64,000 nucleotides of DNA from Lachnospiraceae bacterium (GTDB taxonomy: Bacteria; Bacillota; Clostridia; Lachnospirales; Lachnospiraceae): assembly GCA_017395635.1 (NCBI GenBank), contig JAFQOE010000004.1, positions 21,609 to 85,608 on the forward strand, read 5' to 3'. Numbering within the stretch: position 1 is the stretch's first letter; each line of letters starts with the position of its first letter. The notes under the pieces were generated by a model. That model was not told where the DNA came from and made no database searches. It saw only the letters and a list, made by a program, of their open reading frames with translations. Below are positions 17,018 to 27,325 of the stretch, piece by piece. Made by a program: the position numbers and the translations under genes.

Positions 17018-19387
17018 TTACTTTCCCATCAATTCATACATATCTTTTAATTCAGTTGCTATGTAATAATGTGCAATAATATCACTTGCTGTGTAACCAA
17101 GCTTTGCCATGTTGTTTGCACCATTTTGGCTCATTCCCACACCATGACCAAATCCACCGCCTCTTATTACAAAACTTCCGTTATTTTCAGAACCTTCTGT
17201 AGTTTCATCTGTTTCATTGTCAGTATTGTCACCTTCAATATAATCAACATAGTAATAGGCACTTGGAAGACTCTGCCAACCAGTAACAATCGAGCCATCT
17301 TGTTTGTGGAGTTCTACATTCTGAATGCCAATCAATGCTCTTGCATTTGTCTGCCCCTGCACAAGTATAACTTCCTGTGTTCCGGTAATAATCATTTCTT
17401 CAATAATACCACTGTCACCACGTTTGGTTACCTCAATACTCACCACATCACCAACACTTGCAATATCCTTCTTGATGTAATTCCCTTCTGCATCTTTTGC
17501 TAAAATATATTCCGGCATAGCCTTAATACGGTCATACAAATTCGCATTAATCGCCTCAGTCAATTGTTCCTTTGTAAACTCTACCGTCCAACGAAAAAAC
17601 GGTTCAGATTCTTCAATAAATCCTGTTCCTAATTCGCCATCAATAAAGGAACGAAAACTGCTCTCTGCACTCAAATTTGCCAAATCATTCAACTCTGTCT
17701 GCATAGAATCCAACAAATACGGTTTCTGATAACCACCCCATACAGCACTGTTATTACTTGTCGTTCCACAAGAAGTAGAAAAGAAAAATGCTTCTATCAC
17801 ATCACCATCATAACAAGGAACCACACCATAGGTGTCATCCACTGCAAATGTTGCCCTTTCGTCTTCTGCTACATTATTATACACCTGACTTGATACACTA
17901 TCATCTAAATGTGCACCATATTCTGCATACTTTTCGCTTTGCATCTGTCGATATGCATATGCTCGTGCACAAATCGCCTGAGCTTTCAATGCTTCCAACT
18001 CATAATAAACCGGCATTTCACTTGGCACAACACCATATAAATACTCTTCCACAGTCAACTCATTAATCATGATAACACCTTTATCATCTCTCAAAAGTTC
18101 AATCTTTCCTCGATATTTTGGAAAACCACTTTGACGACTAATGGATGTTACCTCTATTTTTCCATCCTCCACCTTGGATTGTACAACTGCATTTCCATTC
18201 TTTAATTCTTCACTACCATTACGAAACTCCACTCTTGCGTTCGCTTCATATTCCGTTACTGCATTTCCGACTGTAACTGTAAATGCCGAATCTGACGTAA
18301 TAGAAACCGCATCATGATAAAAGCTACTGTAATCTGAATTGTTAATTAATACCCTGATATTCTTCGCATAAATATCTTCTGTAATAAGGGCAGCCTCTAC
18401 CATACTATCTTTAATATACAAAGAAACTTTATCATACCCTATCAGCATTCCGGCAGATTCCATTGCTTTGAATATACCATTCACCTTATATACGTTGAAG
18501 AACTCTGATAAATACAATTCTTCCTCATACCCTTCTACAGAAAGAACCCCATCCTTAGAAGATAACACTTTGGCCTCTACCAAATTCTTTGAATGATCTT
18601 GTATCTGAGTAACTCCTTTATTCGAAATCACAATATCACATAGATAATTCTCTTTATCCCCATATTCTTTCATATTATCAGCCACCAGAAACTGATATGT
18701 ATTACTATTAACATATGCCAATAACACATTCTTATTATTCTCATTCTTTGTCATTTTAGAAACATATGTATTATAAATGGTTACTACATCTCCACTCTCA
18801 CCCTCACAGAGAATAATTTCATTATTGGAAACATATACCTTTACGACTTTTCCAATATAATCATGGGACATTCCATAATCTTTTTCCATATAGTAATCAC
18901 CTGCATTGGTATTAATCACTTCATAAACTACACCATCGATTTCCTGTTCATTTGCACTTTCAATACCATAAATATACAGACTTTGACTACTGAGACGATC
19001 TAATTCTAATGCAACAATCAAAGACGAATATATATTCTCAAATTGCTTTTTGGTAAGCGGAATAAAATTCGGAACATACTCTAGCTGAACATCCACCTGT
19101 TCATAAGAAACTTCTGCACTCTTTAATAAATCTTTAGCTGACCCTACTGTAAAAAATGAACCTAATCGGTCACTGTACTCGTACTCACTAATACCCAGAT
19201 AACTTATCAAACGATTCGCCTCTGCATTCGGCATGGTTCCGTGACCAATCTTATCATAGAATACACATTTGATTAGCAGACCGCCAACTATACCAAATAC
19301 CACCAAAAACACTAATATTATCGATAAAAGCTTTTTCTTTGATGTCTGTTGTTTCTTCATTACATTCTTACATGTCACATTCTCCAA
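17018..19387 (-). CDS. SpoIID/LytB-domain protein with long extracellular N-terminal region
   Basis: Membrane-anchored wall protein of about 789 aa. A signal-anchor helix (LLSIILVFLVVFGIVGGLLI) is near residues 19-38. A 400-residue extracellular region of unknown fold follows. A SpoIID domain starts around residue 420 (GKIELLRDD, INELTVEEYLYGVVPSEMP, EALKAQAICARAYAYRQM) and ends with GGGFGHGVGMSQNGANNMA. SpoIID proteins cleave denuded glycan in sporulation; relatives act as amidase enhancers or lytic transglycosylases. The translation start is uncertain: TTG at 19387 is the first in frame, and the ATG giving MKKQQTSKKK is 27 bases later without a clear site. It is followed by the YihY-like gene. 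Confidence 0.82.
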   Translation of the reverse strand: MENVTCKNVMKKQQTSKKKLLSIILVFLVVFGIVGGLLIKCVFYDKIGHGTMPNAEANRLISYLGISEYEYSDRLGSFFTVGSAKDLLKSAEVSYEQVDVQLEYVPNFIPLTKKQFENIYSSLIVALELDRLSSQSLYIYGIESANEQEIDGVVYEVINTNAGDYYMEKDYGMSHDYIGKVVKVYVSNNEIILCEGESGDVVTIYNTYVSKMTKNENNKNVLLAYVNSNTYQFLVADNMKEYGDKENYLCDIVISNKGVTQIQDHSKNLVEAKVLSSKDGVLSVEGYEEELYLSEFFNVYKVNGIFKAMESAGMLIGYDKVSLYIKDSMVEAALITEDIYAKNIRVLINNSDYSSFYHDAVSITSDSAFTVTVGNAVTEYEANARVEFRNGSEELKNGNAVVQSKVEDGKIEVTSISRQSGFPKYRGKIELLRDDKGVIMINELTVEEYLYGVVPSEMPVYYELEALKAQAICARAYAYRQMQSEKYAEYGAHLDDSVSSQVYNNVAEDERATFAVDDTYGVVPCYDGDVIEAFFFSTSCGTTSNNSAVWGGYQKPYLLDSMQTELNDLANLSAESSFRSFIDGELGTGFIEESEPFFRWTVEFTKEQLTEAINANLYDRIKAMPEYILAKDAEGNYIKKDIASVGDVVSIEVTKRGDSGIIEEMIITGTQEVILVQGQTNARALIGIQNVELHKQDGSIVTGWQSLPSAYYYVDYIEGDNTDNETDETTEGSENNGSFVIRGGGFGHGVGMSQNGANNMAKLGYTASDIIAHYYIATELKDMYELMGK

Positions 19388-19455
19388 ATTTGTAACATGT
19401 GCTCCTTTCTTCTACCATTCATCAAAACCAATATATGTTTCATAATATATCGTAA

Positions 19456-19508
19456 AGAAAGCAGCATTCCGACTTAAGCGATAGCTTATCGTCATCTAAT
19501 GCTGCTTC
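19456..19508 (-). terminator. Terminator of the 6S-like RNA
   Basis: AGCAGCATT on the minus strand pairs with AATGCTGCT, with an inner CGATA/TATCG hairpin, followed by TTCTTT. Confidence 0.75.
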
Positions 19509-19722
19509 ATTCTTCTTTTCCTGATTAATAGAACAACCAGAAATGCCGTTTCCTGCATTTTGAGTCCTAGCCTAGCTAGGTGGGAAACCTCACACGAGAA
19601 TCTGCCTTCCAGTCAAAGCAGGCCTGACATCTGCTCATAAATATCGGTAGCCCATGAAAATAAATGTAGGTTCAAAATCACAGGAGTTGTCGCACACCCC
19701 AGAAGTTCTACTAACTTATCTT
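19470..19722 (-). ncRNA. ssrS: Probable 6S RNA
   Basis: No ORF fits this 490-base gap. On the minus strand the segment has features of Firmicutes 6S RNA, which mimics an open promoter and binds sigma-70/A RNA polymerase. Its 5' half reads GGTGTGCGACAACTCCTG, then TTTTGAACCTACATT and CATGGGCTACC. The 3' half has GTGTGAGGTTTCCCACCTAG and returns to pair with the 5' side. It ends in an intrinsic hairpin and starts about 20-40 bases after a TATAAT box. The assignment rests on remembered motif similarity, not a covariance search. The 5' end is approximate. Confidence 0.7.
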
Positions 19723-19739
19723 ATGTAAAATGTAATTAA

Positions 19740-19768
19740 ATTATACACCATTAATATTGAAAATACAA
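19740..19768 (-). promoter_or_regulatory. Promoter of the 6S-like RNA
   Basis: Minus strand TTGTAT (19768-19763), 17-base spacer, TATAAT (19745-19740). Confidence 0.55.
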
Positions 19769-19779
19769 GAAAATATTCC

Positions 19780-19808
19780 TTGAAATTTAATATTATATGA
19801 AGTATCAT
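19780..19808 (+). promoter_or_regulatory. Promoter of the phosphofructokinase gene
   Basis: TTGAAA at 19780-19785 and TATCAT at 19803-19808 with a 17-base spacer. A GTAACT/AGTTAC inverted repeat follows in the leader at about 19824-19850. Confidence 0.5.
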
Positions 19809-19878
19809 AAAACAGAATTATTGTAACTATAAAGCTACTGAATAGTTACGAATTATTGTATTACAAAGGAGATTATCC

Positions 19879-21120
19879 ATGTCAAAAAAGAATGTGATTG
19901 TTGCTCAATCCGGTGGACCTACTGTTGCCATTAACGCAAGTCTTGCAGGCGTACTTGATGCTGCATTACGAAACGAGAACTATGAAACGGTATATGGTTC
20001 TGTATACGGCATTTTAGGTATATTAGAAGACCATCTTATCAATTTGAACGAACAGGTAGAAAAGAATCCTGAATTTATCAATACCCTTAAGGTTAGCCCA
20101 GCAATGTATTTGGGTTCTTGCCGCTACAAACTTCCTGATTACGAAAATGATGATGCTACATATGAATTCATTTTCAAGCAATTCGAGAAATATAATGTAG
20201 GTGCTTTTTTCTATATTGGCGGTAACGATTCTATGGATACCGTATTAAAGTTAAGCCACTATGGCAAACAGATTGGAAGTGATATTCGCGTCATTGGCAT
20301 TCCAAAAACCATTGATAACGACTTGTGTATCACCGATCACACACCAGGATACGGCTCAGCCGCCAAATATGTTGCGTCTTCCATCTTAGAAGTTGCTCAC
20401 GATACATTTATCTATAGTGTCAAAAGTGTTACGATTGTTGAAATCATGGGGAGAGATGCCGGTTGGTTAACTGCCGCTTCTGCACTTGCCAGAAATGAAT
20501 ACAATAGTGCACCTCATTTGATTTATTTCCCTGAGGTAGCTTTTGACAAAGAAGCCTTTATCGCAGATGTGAAAGATCAGTTGTCCAAACGTAATAATGT
20601 AATTATCGCAGTATCAGAAGGTATCCGCGACAAAGAAGGAAACTACATCAGTGCTACTACCGCCACCAACGATCAGTTTGGTCATTCCCAGCTTAGCGGC
20701 ACCGGTAAGTGTCTTGAATATTTGATTAAGGACTCCATTGGTGTAAAAGTTCGTTCTATTGAATTGAATGTATTACAGCGTTGTGCTGCCCACATTTCAT
20801 CTTTAACGGATTTGAACGAATCCTTTGCTCTGGGTTCTCATGCAGTGGAATGCGCAGTGAACGGTCAGACCAAATGCATGCTCACTTTGAATCGTGTTTC
20901 TGACAAGCCTTACGAAATCACAATCGGAACCGCTGATATTCAAGGAATTGCGAATGAAGCAAAATCAATTCCTAGAGAATGGATTAACGAAGCCGGAAAC
21001 GATATTACAGATGCATTACATGATTACATGGCACCATTGATTGAAGGTGAACCAATTGTAAAATATAACAATGGTTTACCAGTATATCTGCCAGTTGGTC
21101 ACTTGGATGCTGGAAAATAA
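19879..21120 (+). CDS. Phosphofructokinase, probably diphosphate-dependent
   Basis: Phosphorylates fructose 6-phosphate in glycolysis. Motifs in order: QSGGPTVAINASLAGV near residue 10, YIGGNDSMDT near 112, IGIPKTIDNDL near 150, PGYGSAAKYVASS, then IMGRDAGWLTAASALA near 195. The Lys in PKTIDND (Gly in ATP enzymes) and Asn-Asp in place of the ATP-type Asp-Gly pair are the marks of PPi-using PFK. Phosphoryl donor choice is therefore inferred as PPi. 413 aa fits the non-allosteric group. AAAGGAGA lies before the ATG. It is a single gene with its own promoter and terminator. Confidence 0.9.
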   Translation: MSKKNVIVAQSGGPTVAINASLAGVLDAALRNENYETVYGSVYGILGILEDHLINLNEQVEKNPEFINTLKVSPAMYLGSCRYKLPDYENDDATYEFIFKQFEKYNVGAFFYIGGNDSMDTVLKLSHYGKQIGSDIRVIGIPKTIDNDLCITDHTPGYGSAAKYVASSILEVAHDTFIYSVKSVTIVEIMGRDAGWLTAASALARNEYNSAPHLIYFPEVAFDKEAFIADVKDQLSKRNNVIIAVSEGIRDKEGNYISATTATNDQFGHSQLSGTGKCLEYLIKDSIGVKVRSIELNVLQRCAAHISSLTDLNESFALGSHAVECAVNGQTKCMLTLNRVSDKPYEITIGTADIQGIANEAKSIPREWINEAGNDITDALHDYMAPLIEGEPIVKYNNGLPVYLPVGHLDAGK

Positions 21121-21212
21121 ATTGTTTCAATTTAACAAGAGTTCTATATGTGATATATATAAGACATTTGGGATGAATTCTGAATCGCTACTGAATATAT
21201 AATAACATGAAT

Positions 21213-21256
21213 AAATGCAGGTCGTACATGTTTTGATACATATACAACCTGCATTT
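21213..21256. terminator. Bidirectional terminator between convergent genes
   Basis: AAATGCAGGT and ACCTGCATTT form a 10-bp stem between the phosphofructokinase gene and the converging nuclease gene. Confidence 0.7.
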
Positions 21257-21305
21257 TGAATTTCTAGAAAAATAACTTTAAAATAATTTCTTCTATGTAC
21301 TTACT

Positions 21306-22901
21306 TTATCGGTCCCATTTATCACACAGACTGTTAATCTGATCTGTAAACTTGATCAAATCTTTATTGGTTCCTCCTTTGTTATGTGCAATAACTGTAA
21401 GCAAACGATTACCGGCAGCAACCAATCTGTCAAAGATTGCCTGAGCACGATGTGCTTTCTGACTAACCTTCACCTTCTTGATTGCAAAACCTGGGAAAAT
21501 TAACTCTTCTGTTCCCAAATCATATTCTGCACCGGAAAATGGAGCAATTGCATCATAACCTTCCTCTTGTATGGTGTTCTTAAAATGTTCACACACCAAA
21601 TCTTCACCATGGACAACAAATACGGTTGGTTTTGTCTCAAAAGAATGTAACCAGCGAAGCAATCCTTCCTGATCCGCATGACCACTAATACCATCCAGTT
21701 TCTCGATTCTTGCTTTAATCTCAACTTGTTCGCCAAACAGTTTCACGCTGGAAGCACCTTCCAAAATGCTTCGTCCCAAAGTACCATGCGCCTGATAACC
21801 TACAAATAAAATTGTACATTCTTCCCGCCATAGATTATGCTTCAAATGATGTCTGATACGTCCCGCTTCACACATACCGGATGCCGATATAATCACTTTC
21901 GGTTTCGCGTCAAAATTAATTGCTTTGGAATCATTGCTCGTAACAGAAGTTTTCAATCCCGGAAATGCAATCGGATTAATACCTTGTCGAATCAATTCCA
22001 TTGCCTCATCATCAAAGCAATTTTCCGTATTTCTGTTAAATATATTCGTTGCCTCTACTGCCAACGGACTATCCACATACACCTCAAACCCTGCATACTC
22101 CGGAAGCAAATTATCATACTTAATCTTTCGGATAAAATAAAGCAATTCCTGTGTTCTTCCAACTGCAAAGGACGGAATCACTACATTACCACCTTTATCA
22201 AATGTTTCCTTAATAATCTTACTAAGTTCTGCCACATAATCCGGTGTTCCACCGTGCGTTCTATCTCCATATGTAGATTCCATTACTACATAGTCCGCAT
22301 CCTTCAGGTACTTAGGATCTTTTAAAATCGGTTGATTGATATTACCAATATCTCCCGAAAATACTATCTTTCTGTAGGTATCTCCTTCTGTCAACCACAC
22401 CTCAATACTTGCCGAACCCAATAAATGTCCGACATCTTCAAAGCGAATCTGAATACCTTCATCCAGCGAAATCACCTTTTCATATTCACAAGGAACAAAA
22501 TGTTCTAACACTCCGATTGCGTCATTCATACTGTAGAGCGGAACATACTCTGCCTCGCCGGAACGTCTTGCCTTACGATTTCGCCACTCCGCTTCAAACT
22601 CCTGAATATGCGCACTATCTCGAAGCATAATGTTGCAAAGGTCTGTTGTAGCTTTTGTGGTATATACCTGACCACGGAAACCATTCGCATACATAAGTGG
22701 TATCAAACCCGAATGATCAATATGTGCATGAGTCAGTAATATATAATCCACCTCGGAAGGATTCATCGGAATCTCTTGATTCTCATATACATCTGCTCCC
22801 TGTTCCATACCACAGTCAATCAAAATATTTTTGCCACATGCCTGCAAACAATGACAACTACCAGTCACCTCATGATCCGCTCCAATAAACGTTAGTTTCA
22901 T
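21306..22901 (-). CDS. Metallo-beta-lactamase/beta-CASP RNA exonuclease-like protein
   Basis: Zinc-dependent nuclease of the MBL-beta-CASP superfamily, relatives of which process RNA (CPSF73, RNase J and archaeal-type enzymes). The N-terminal motif 2 is LLTHAHIDHSGLIPLM near residue 55. Motif 4 (VFSGDIGN) and the beta-CASP region (VESTYGDRTHGG, IPSFAVGRTQELLYFI) follow. The RMMBL-type end has GMCEAGRIRHHLKHN, DGISGHADQEGLL and VFVVHGE. About 531 aa. The ATG at 22901 (MKLTFIGADHEVTGSCH) is preferred because GAGGGG precedes it. It follows the flippase gene by 18 bases. Confidence 0.88.
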   Translation of the reverse strand: MKLTFIGADHEVTGSCHCLQACGKNILIDCGMEQGADVYENQEIPMNPSEVDYILLTHAHIDHSGLIPLMYANGFRGQVYTTKATTDLCNIMLRDSAHIQEFEAEWRNRKARRSGEAEYVPLYSMNDAIGVLEHFVPCEYEKVISLDEGIQIRFEDVGHLLGSASIEVWLTEGDTYRKIVFSGDIGNINQPILKDPKYLKDADYVVMESTYGDRTHGGTPDYVAELSKIIKETFDKGGNVVIPSFAVGRTQELLYFIRKIKYDNLLPEYAGFEVYVDSPLAVEATNIFNRNTENCFDDEAMELIRQGINPIAFPGLKTSVTSNDSKAINFDAKPKVIISASGMCEAGRIRHHLKHNLWREECTILFVGYQAHGTLGRSILEGASSVKLFGEQVEIKARIEKLDGISGHADQEGLLRWLHSFETKPTVFVVHGEDLVCEHFKNTIQEEGYDAIAPFSGAEYDLGTEELIFPGFAIKKVKVSQKAHRAQAIFDRLVAAGNRLLTVIAHNKGGTNKDLIKFTDQINSLCDKWDR

Positions 22902-22919
22902 CGCAAACACCCCTCTTCA

Positions 22920-24584
22920 TTATAATAAATGCAGCTTTTCTGCAACTTTAATCAATAACGTGCCTTTCGGAAATGCTAAAAGCATTTCTTTTGTGTAACC
23001 ACCAATTTTAATCATAGCTATAAAATACACCATAGCAGCTATACCAATTGCTACTAAACATGCAATCGCATTACTAACATATGCACCCATTACTTTTCCT
23101 AGTACAAAATCCAATCCCCAATAAACCAAGAAAGCAACAAGTCCCATAACAAGTGCTGATGCCAATGGCACACCTACCGTTTGTTTCCATTCCATCTTGT
23201 ATTGTAGTGCTTTCTTCATAAAACCATAATTCACAATTACAACAATTATCGCATATGCTGCTGTTGCAATTATTAATGCATATACACCTAAACCAAATAC
23301 TGTAATCATCGGATACAGTAAAAACAAATGCAAAACCAATGCCACGATTGCACTAACCACAGGAACATTTACTTTTCCAATCCCCTGTAGTACACCATTT
23401 AACACGCTAGATATTCCATAAAATACAATAGAAATTCCACCTAATAACAACAAATTCGCAACTATCTGTGTATCTGTATCTGATAATTTCGCATAGATTA
23501 AACTAATGATTGGCTTACCTAATACCGCAAATCCAATTGCACATGGAACAGTAAGCACCATTGTAAGTTGCATTCCCTGCTGAACCTTACGATTACATTC
23601 TTTGATATTATTTACCGCAAAAGCACTAGATACCCCTGGAATAATAGCGGATGAAATAGCTGTTGCCATTGCAAGCGGCACATTGGCAAGCACCAGATAA
23701 TATCGATTATACAAAGCGTAACTTCCCGCTAACTCAGCAGATTCTATTCCCATATTCTCCATTGTTGCATAAAATATCTTCATATCCAAAGTAACATTCA
23801 CATTATATATAAAAGAACTGAATATAATCGGTGTTGCAATCATCAATAATAGCTTCAACACCTCACGGTAAGTCATGACATTACCCGTATGGTCAGTCTT
23901 AACATTCGCATCTAATGTTTTCTTTTCTTTGTTAAATAATACAATCAGATAAACCAAACTCGCTAAAGCCGCAATCCCTGTTCCCAGTGTACCACCAGCA
24001 GCACCGAATTCCTGTACACGGTCTTCCATTCCACCTGCCACTGCCCATTTCATAAACAATATAGCAGCCACAATACTGACAATCACATTGAATATCTGCT
24101 CCACAATCTGAGAAATTGATGTCGGAACCATATTTCCATATGCCTGAAAATATCCACGATACACACTCAAAAATCCCGATATAAATATGGTTGGTGCAAG
24201 AATTCGCAAGGCCAATGTTGCTGCACTTACCTCTTTTACCATGACCGGAGCAAAGACATACGTAACAATCGCCGCAATTCCACCTACCACTAACACATAC
24301 AGCATTGCACAATTAAAAATACGCTTCACATTACGATACTCACCTTTTTCAATACACTCTGACATTATTTTAGAAACAGCTGCCGGAATACTAAAAGTCG
24401 CAATTACCAAAACAAGATAATATATCGACTGTGCTGTACCATAATACCCATTACCTTCTTTTGTAAGAATATACAAAAATACAACACTATATAACATTCC
24501 TAATATTTTCGAGACAATGCTTGTTGCAGCCAAAATCGAGGCCTGCAATGTAAAATTCTTTTTCAATCCAGTTTTATTACTCAT
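22920..24584 (-). CDS. SpoVB/MurJ-like polysaccharide or lipid-linked flippase
   Basis: Integral membrane protein of the MVF/polysaccharide-export superfamily with about fourteen helices in 554 aa. Typical features include the N-terminal LQASILAATSIVSKILGMLY, GNGYYGTAQSIYYLVL, the conserved YRGYFQAYGNMVPTSISQIVEQ segment and a C-terminal YWGLDFVLG region. SpoVB-type proteins are proposed to flip lipid-linked wall precursors; the substrate here is unknown. AGGAAG precedes the ATG. It lies upstream of the nuclease gene on the same strand. Confidence 0.87.
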   Translation of the reverse strand: MSNKTGLKKNFTLQASILAATSIVSKILGMLYSVVFLYILTKEGNGYYGTAQSIYYLVLVIATFSIPAAVSKIMSECIEKGEYRNVKRIFNCAMLYVLVVGGIAAIVTYVFAPVMVKEVSAATLALRILAPTIFISGFLSVYRGYFQAYGNMVPTSISQIVEQIFNVIVSIVAAILFMKWAVAGGMEDRVQEFGAAGGTLGTGIAALASLVYLIVLFNKEKKTLDANVKTDHTGNVMTYREVLKLLLMIATPIIFSSFIYNVNVTLDMKIFYATMENMGIESAELAGSYALYNRYYLVLANVPLAMATAISSAIIPGVSSAFAVNNIKECNRKVQQGMQLTMVLTVPCAIGFAVLGKPIISLIYAKLSDTDTQIVANLLLLGGISIVFYGISSVLNGVLQGIGKVNVPVVSAIVALVLHLFLLYPMITVFGLGVYALIIATAAYAIIVVIVNYGFMKKALQYKMEWKQTVGVPLASALVMGLVAFLVYWGLDFVLGKVMGAYVSNAIACLVAIGIAAMVYFIAMIKIGGYTKEMLLAFPKGTLLIKVAEKLHLL

Positions 24585-24774
24585 TTCGTCTTCCTACTCT
24601 ATATCAATATATTTTAAGATACGCTCTTACTCCATAATCTTCGCAACTGTTCAATATGGTCACAGTTACAGACAATAAGTGCTAGTAATAATTACCTTTA
24701 CTTAATTAAAAGTATACCACATTTAGCTTTGTATTAAAAGTATTGACACAAAAAACCAACACTGGCTAGATACA

Positions 24775-24848
24775 TAAAAATCCTACTATAATGTGTAACT
24801 TGACACACAACAAAAATTTTATGCATGTCATACACATATAGTAGGATT
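24775..24848 (-). terminator. Long hairpin past the hydratase gene
   Basis: AAATCCTACTATA pairs with TATAGTAGGATTT with extra TGTGTA/TACACA pairing, around a loop of about 35 bases. A TTTTTATG tail follows on the minus strand. It could be an unusual terminator or a small palindromic relic. No gene is seen in 24585-24870 apart from this. Confidence 0.55.
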
Positions 24849-24870
24849 TGTGTCCTCTGAATACCAGAGA

Positions 24871-27153
24871 TTATCTTCTATTGTAGTTAATCAAGCAACC
24901 CTTCAAGATAATATCTCTTTCATCATCTGTTAAGTCTCCTAAGTGGAATATCAATTCTTTCATTCCCTTATTAACCACATATGCTTTAATATCATCATTC
25001 TTCTCTTTCACTGCTTTAGCAACATCTGGAATGAAGATATAATCATCAATATCAAATGCATAATCTTCCGGCATGATAAATGGAAGCATACCCCAGTTAA
25101 TCAAGTTCGAACGATATCTCTTGGTTGCATATTCCTTCGCAACGTTAGCCCATCCACCAAGTACCTTCTGGCATGACGCAGCCTGCTCACGAGCAGAACC
25201 ATCACCAGGTTTCACTGCAAAGATTGTAGAACCAACACCAACTGTCTCATGTGTAACATCCGGGAACTGTGTCTTAATCGTATCCATTACCTGTTTCCAG
25301 TTATCATCATACTTGCACATACAATTACCTTCTTCACGTGCCTTTTCGACAGCCTGAACAGCCTTTGCTCTTCCAACATACTCAGGATCCTTACGAGATA
25401 ATGTAAACTCTGCAAGACCTAATGGATTAGAACGATAAGAAGATGTTTCACCAGATGGAATCAACTCATCTGTTGTTGTAACAGGATCGTTAATTACAGA
25501 TGCAACCTTCAAGATTAAGTTATCTGTTAAAGCAACCATTGCCGGCCAATCCTTAATGTTTGGACCAAACTTAATATCTACCGAAGGGTCTGCTTTACCT
25601 ACTCCATCATAAATACGATTCTCATAGATTGTCTTATCAAAGTAATACTTCGGATTACTAAAGTTCGCATCGATATCTGTTGCTGCTGTCAAGTATCCCT
25701 TATTCGCTGCAGTTGCTGCGATAGAACGAGCATCCATCAATGCAACTGAGGAAATCTGTCCATTCTGTACTTTAGAACCTTCACGGTTAGGGAAGTTTCT
25801 AGTAGAGTGACGAATAGAGAACGCATTATTAGCAGGTGTATCACCAGCACCGAAACAAGGACCACAGAATGCCGTCTTCACAATCGCTCCGGTAGCCATC
25901 AAATCTGCTAATCTACCATTCTTAGCCAATTCCATATAAATAGGTGTAGATGCTGGATATACACTTAAAGTAAACTCATCTGCTCCAATACTTGCACCCT
26001 TCAAGATATCTGCTGCAGCACAGATATTCTCGAAACCACCACCTGCACAACCGGCAATAATACCCTGATCTACATATAACTTACCATTGCGAACCTTGTC
26101 CTTCAATGTGAAGTCAACTTTACCATCTAAGCTCACTAATGCTCTCTTCTCACAATCTTCCAAAATATCCATTAAGTTAGCATTCAACTCTTCAATTGTA
26201 TATGTATTACTTGGATGGAACGGCATAGCAATCATAGGTTTCACTTTACTCAAATCTACATAAACCAAACCATCATAATAAGTAACTGCTCCAGGATTCA
26301 ATTCTTTGTAAGATTCTCCTCGTCCGTGAATCTCATAAAAATCCTTCACCTTATCATCTGTTTTCCAGATAGAAGAAAGACAAGTTGTCTCAGTCGTCAT
26401 TACATCGATACCAATTCTATAATCCGCACTCAAATTATCAACACCAGGGCCAACGAACTCCATCACTTTATTCTTAACATATCCGTTAGCAAATACTGCA
26501 CCAATAATAGCAAGTGCAACGTCCTGAGGACCTACACCCGGTTCCGGCTTACCATCTAAATAAATACCTACAACACCCGGCATCTTAACATCATAGGTCT
26601 GGCAAAGCAACTGCTTAACAAGCTCTCCTCCGCCTTCACCAACGGCCATTGTACCCAATGCACCATATCGTGTATGAGAGTCAGAGCCTAAAATCATCGC
26701 TCCACATTCAGCCAACATCTCTCTTGCATACTGATGAATAACCGCCTGATGAGGTGGAACATAAACACCACCATATTTTTTTGCACATGTAAGACCAAAC
26801 ATATGATCATCTTCATTAATGGTTCCACCAACTGCACATAAAGAATTGTGACAATTCGTCAACACATAAGGAATTGGGAATTTTTCCAACCCGGATGCAC
26901 GAGCTGTCTGAATGATACCAACAAATGTGATATCGTGTGATGTTAATTTATCAAACCTAATCTGAAGCTTTTCCATATTATTAGAAGTATTATGTGCTTC
27001 TAAAATACCATACGCAATCGTATTCTTAGAAGCATCTTCCTTTGAAACAACGCTTCCTGTCTTGCTCTTTAAAATCTCTGCCTGATTTGCACCATCTTCG
27101 ATAATCTCTGTACCATTAACGAGATATGCGCCACCTTCGTACAACTTAACCAC
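24871..27153 (-). CDS. Aconitase-family hydratase (YbhJ-like)
   Basis: Fe-S-dependent hydro-lyase of the aconitase superfamily, about 760 aa. Motifs include [54 protein letters not shown] and the cluster-binding [30 protein letters not shown] and [13 protein letters not shown] follow, and the C-terminal swivel domain ends in [12 protein letters not shown]. The three cluster cysteines appear present. It matches the YbhJ-like group annotated only as hydratase, so whether citrate or another substrate is used is uncertain. Translation starts at GTG 27153 behind AGGAGG. It is a single gene with its own terminator. Confidence 0.85.
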   Translation of the reverse strand: MVKLYEGGAYLVNGTEIIEDGANQAEILKSKTGSVVSKEDASKNTIAYGILEAHNTSNNMEKLQIRFDKLTSHDITFVGIIQTARASGLEKFPIPYVLTNCHNSLCAVGGTINEDDHMFGLTCAKKYGGVYVPPHQAVIHQYAREMLAECGAMILGSDSHTRYGALGTMAVGEGGGELVKQLLCQTYDVKMPGVVGIYLDGKPEPGVGPQDVALAIIGAVFANGYVKNKVMEFVGPGVDNLSADYRIGIDVMTTETTCLSSIWKTDDKVKDFYEIHGRGESYKELNPGAVTYYDGLVYVDLSKVKPMIAMPFHPSNTYTIEELNANLMDILEDCEKRALVSLDGKVDFTLKDKVRNGKLYVDQGIIAGCAGGGFENICAAADILKGASIGADEFTLSVYPASTPIYMELAKNGRLADLMATGAIVKTAFCGPCFGAGDTPANNAFSIRHSTRNFPNREGSKVQNGQISSVALMDARSIAATAANKGYLTAATDIDANFSNPKYYFDKTIYENRIYDGVGKADPSVDIKFGPNIKDWPAMVALTDNLILKVASVINDPVTTTDELIPSGETSSYRSNPLGLAEFTLSRKDPEYVGRAKAVQAVEKAREEGNCMCKYDDNWKQVMDTIKTQFPDVTHETVGVGSTIFAVKPGDGSAREQAASCQKVLGGWANVAKEYATKRYRSNLINWGMLPFIMPEDYAFDIDDYIFIPDVAKAVKEKNDDIKAYVVNKGMKELIFHLGDLTDDERDIILKGCLINYNRR

Positions 27154-27249
27154 TTACTTATCCTCCTATATGTTATTCTCAAAAAATAATTAATCGCCAT
27201 ACATTGTAGCATAATACAACTAACATTTCAAACTATTTACATAAACCTT

Positions 27250-27287
27250 AAAAAGCTATGGATCCATTTACAAATCCATAGCTTTTT
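27250..27287 (-). terminator. Terminator of the sugar ABC operon
   Basis: AAAAAGCTATGGAT/ATCCATAGCTTTTT 14-bp stem, about 40 bases after the permease stop; T-rich on the minus strand. Confidence 0.85.
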
Positions 27288-27325
27288 CTTACTCATATAC
27301 AATTACAAATAAGAGTTTCTTCGCT

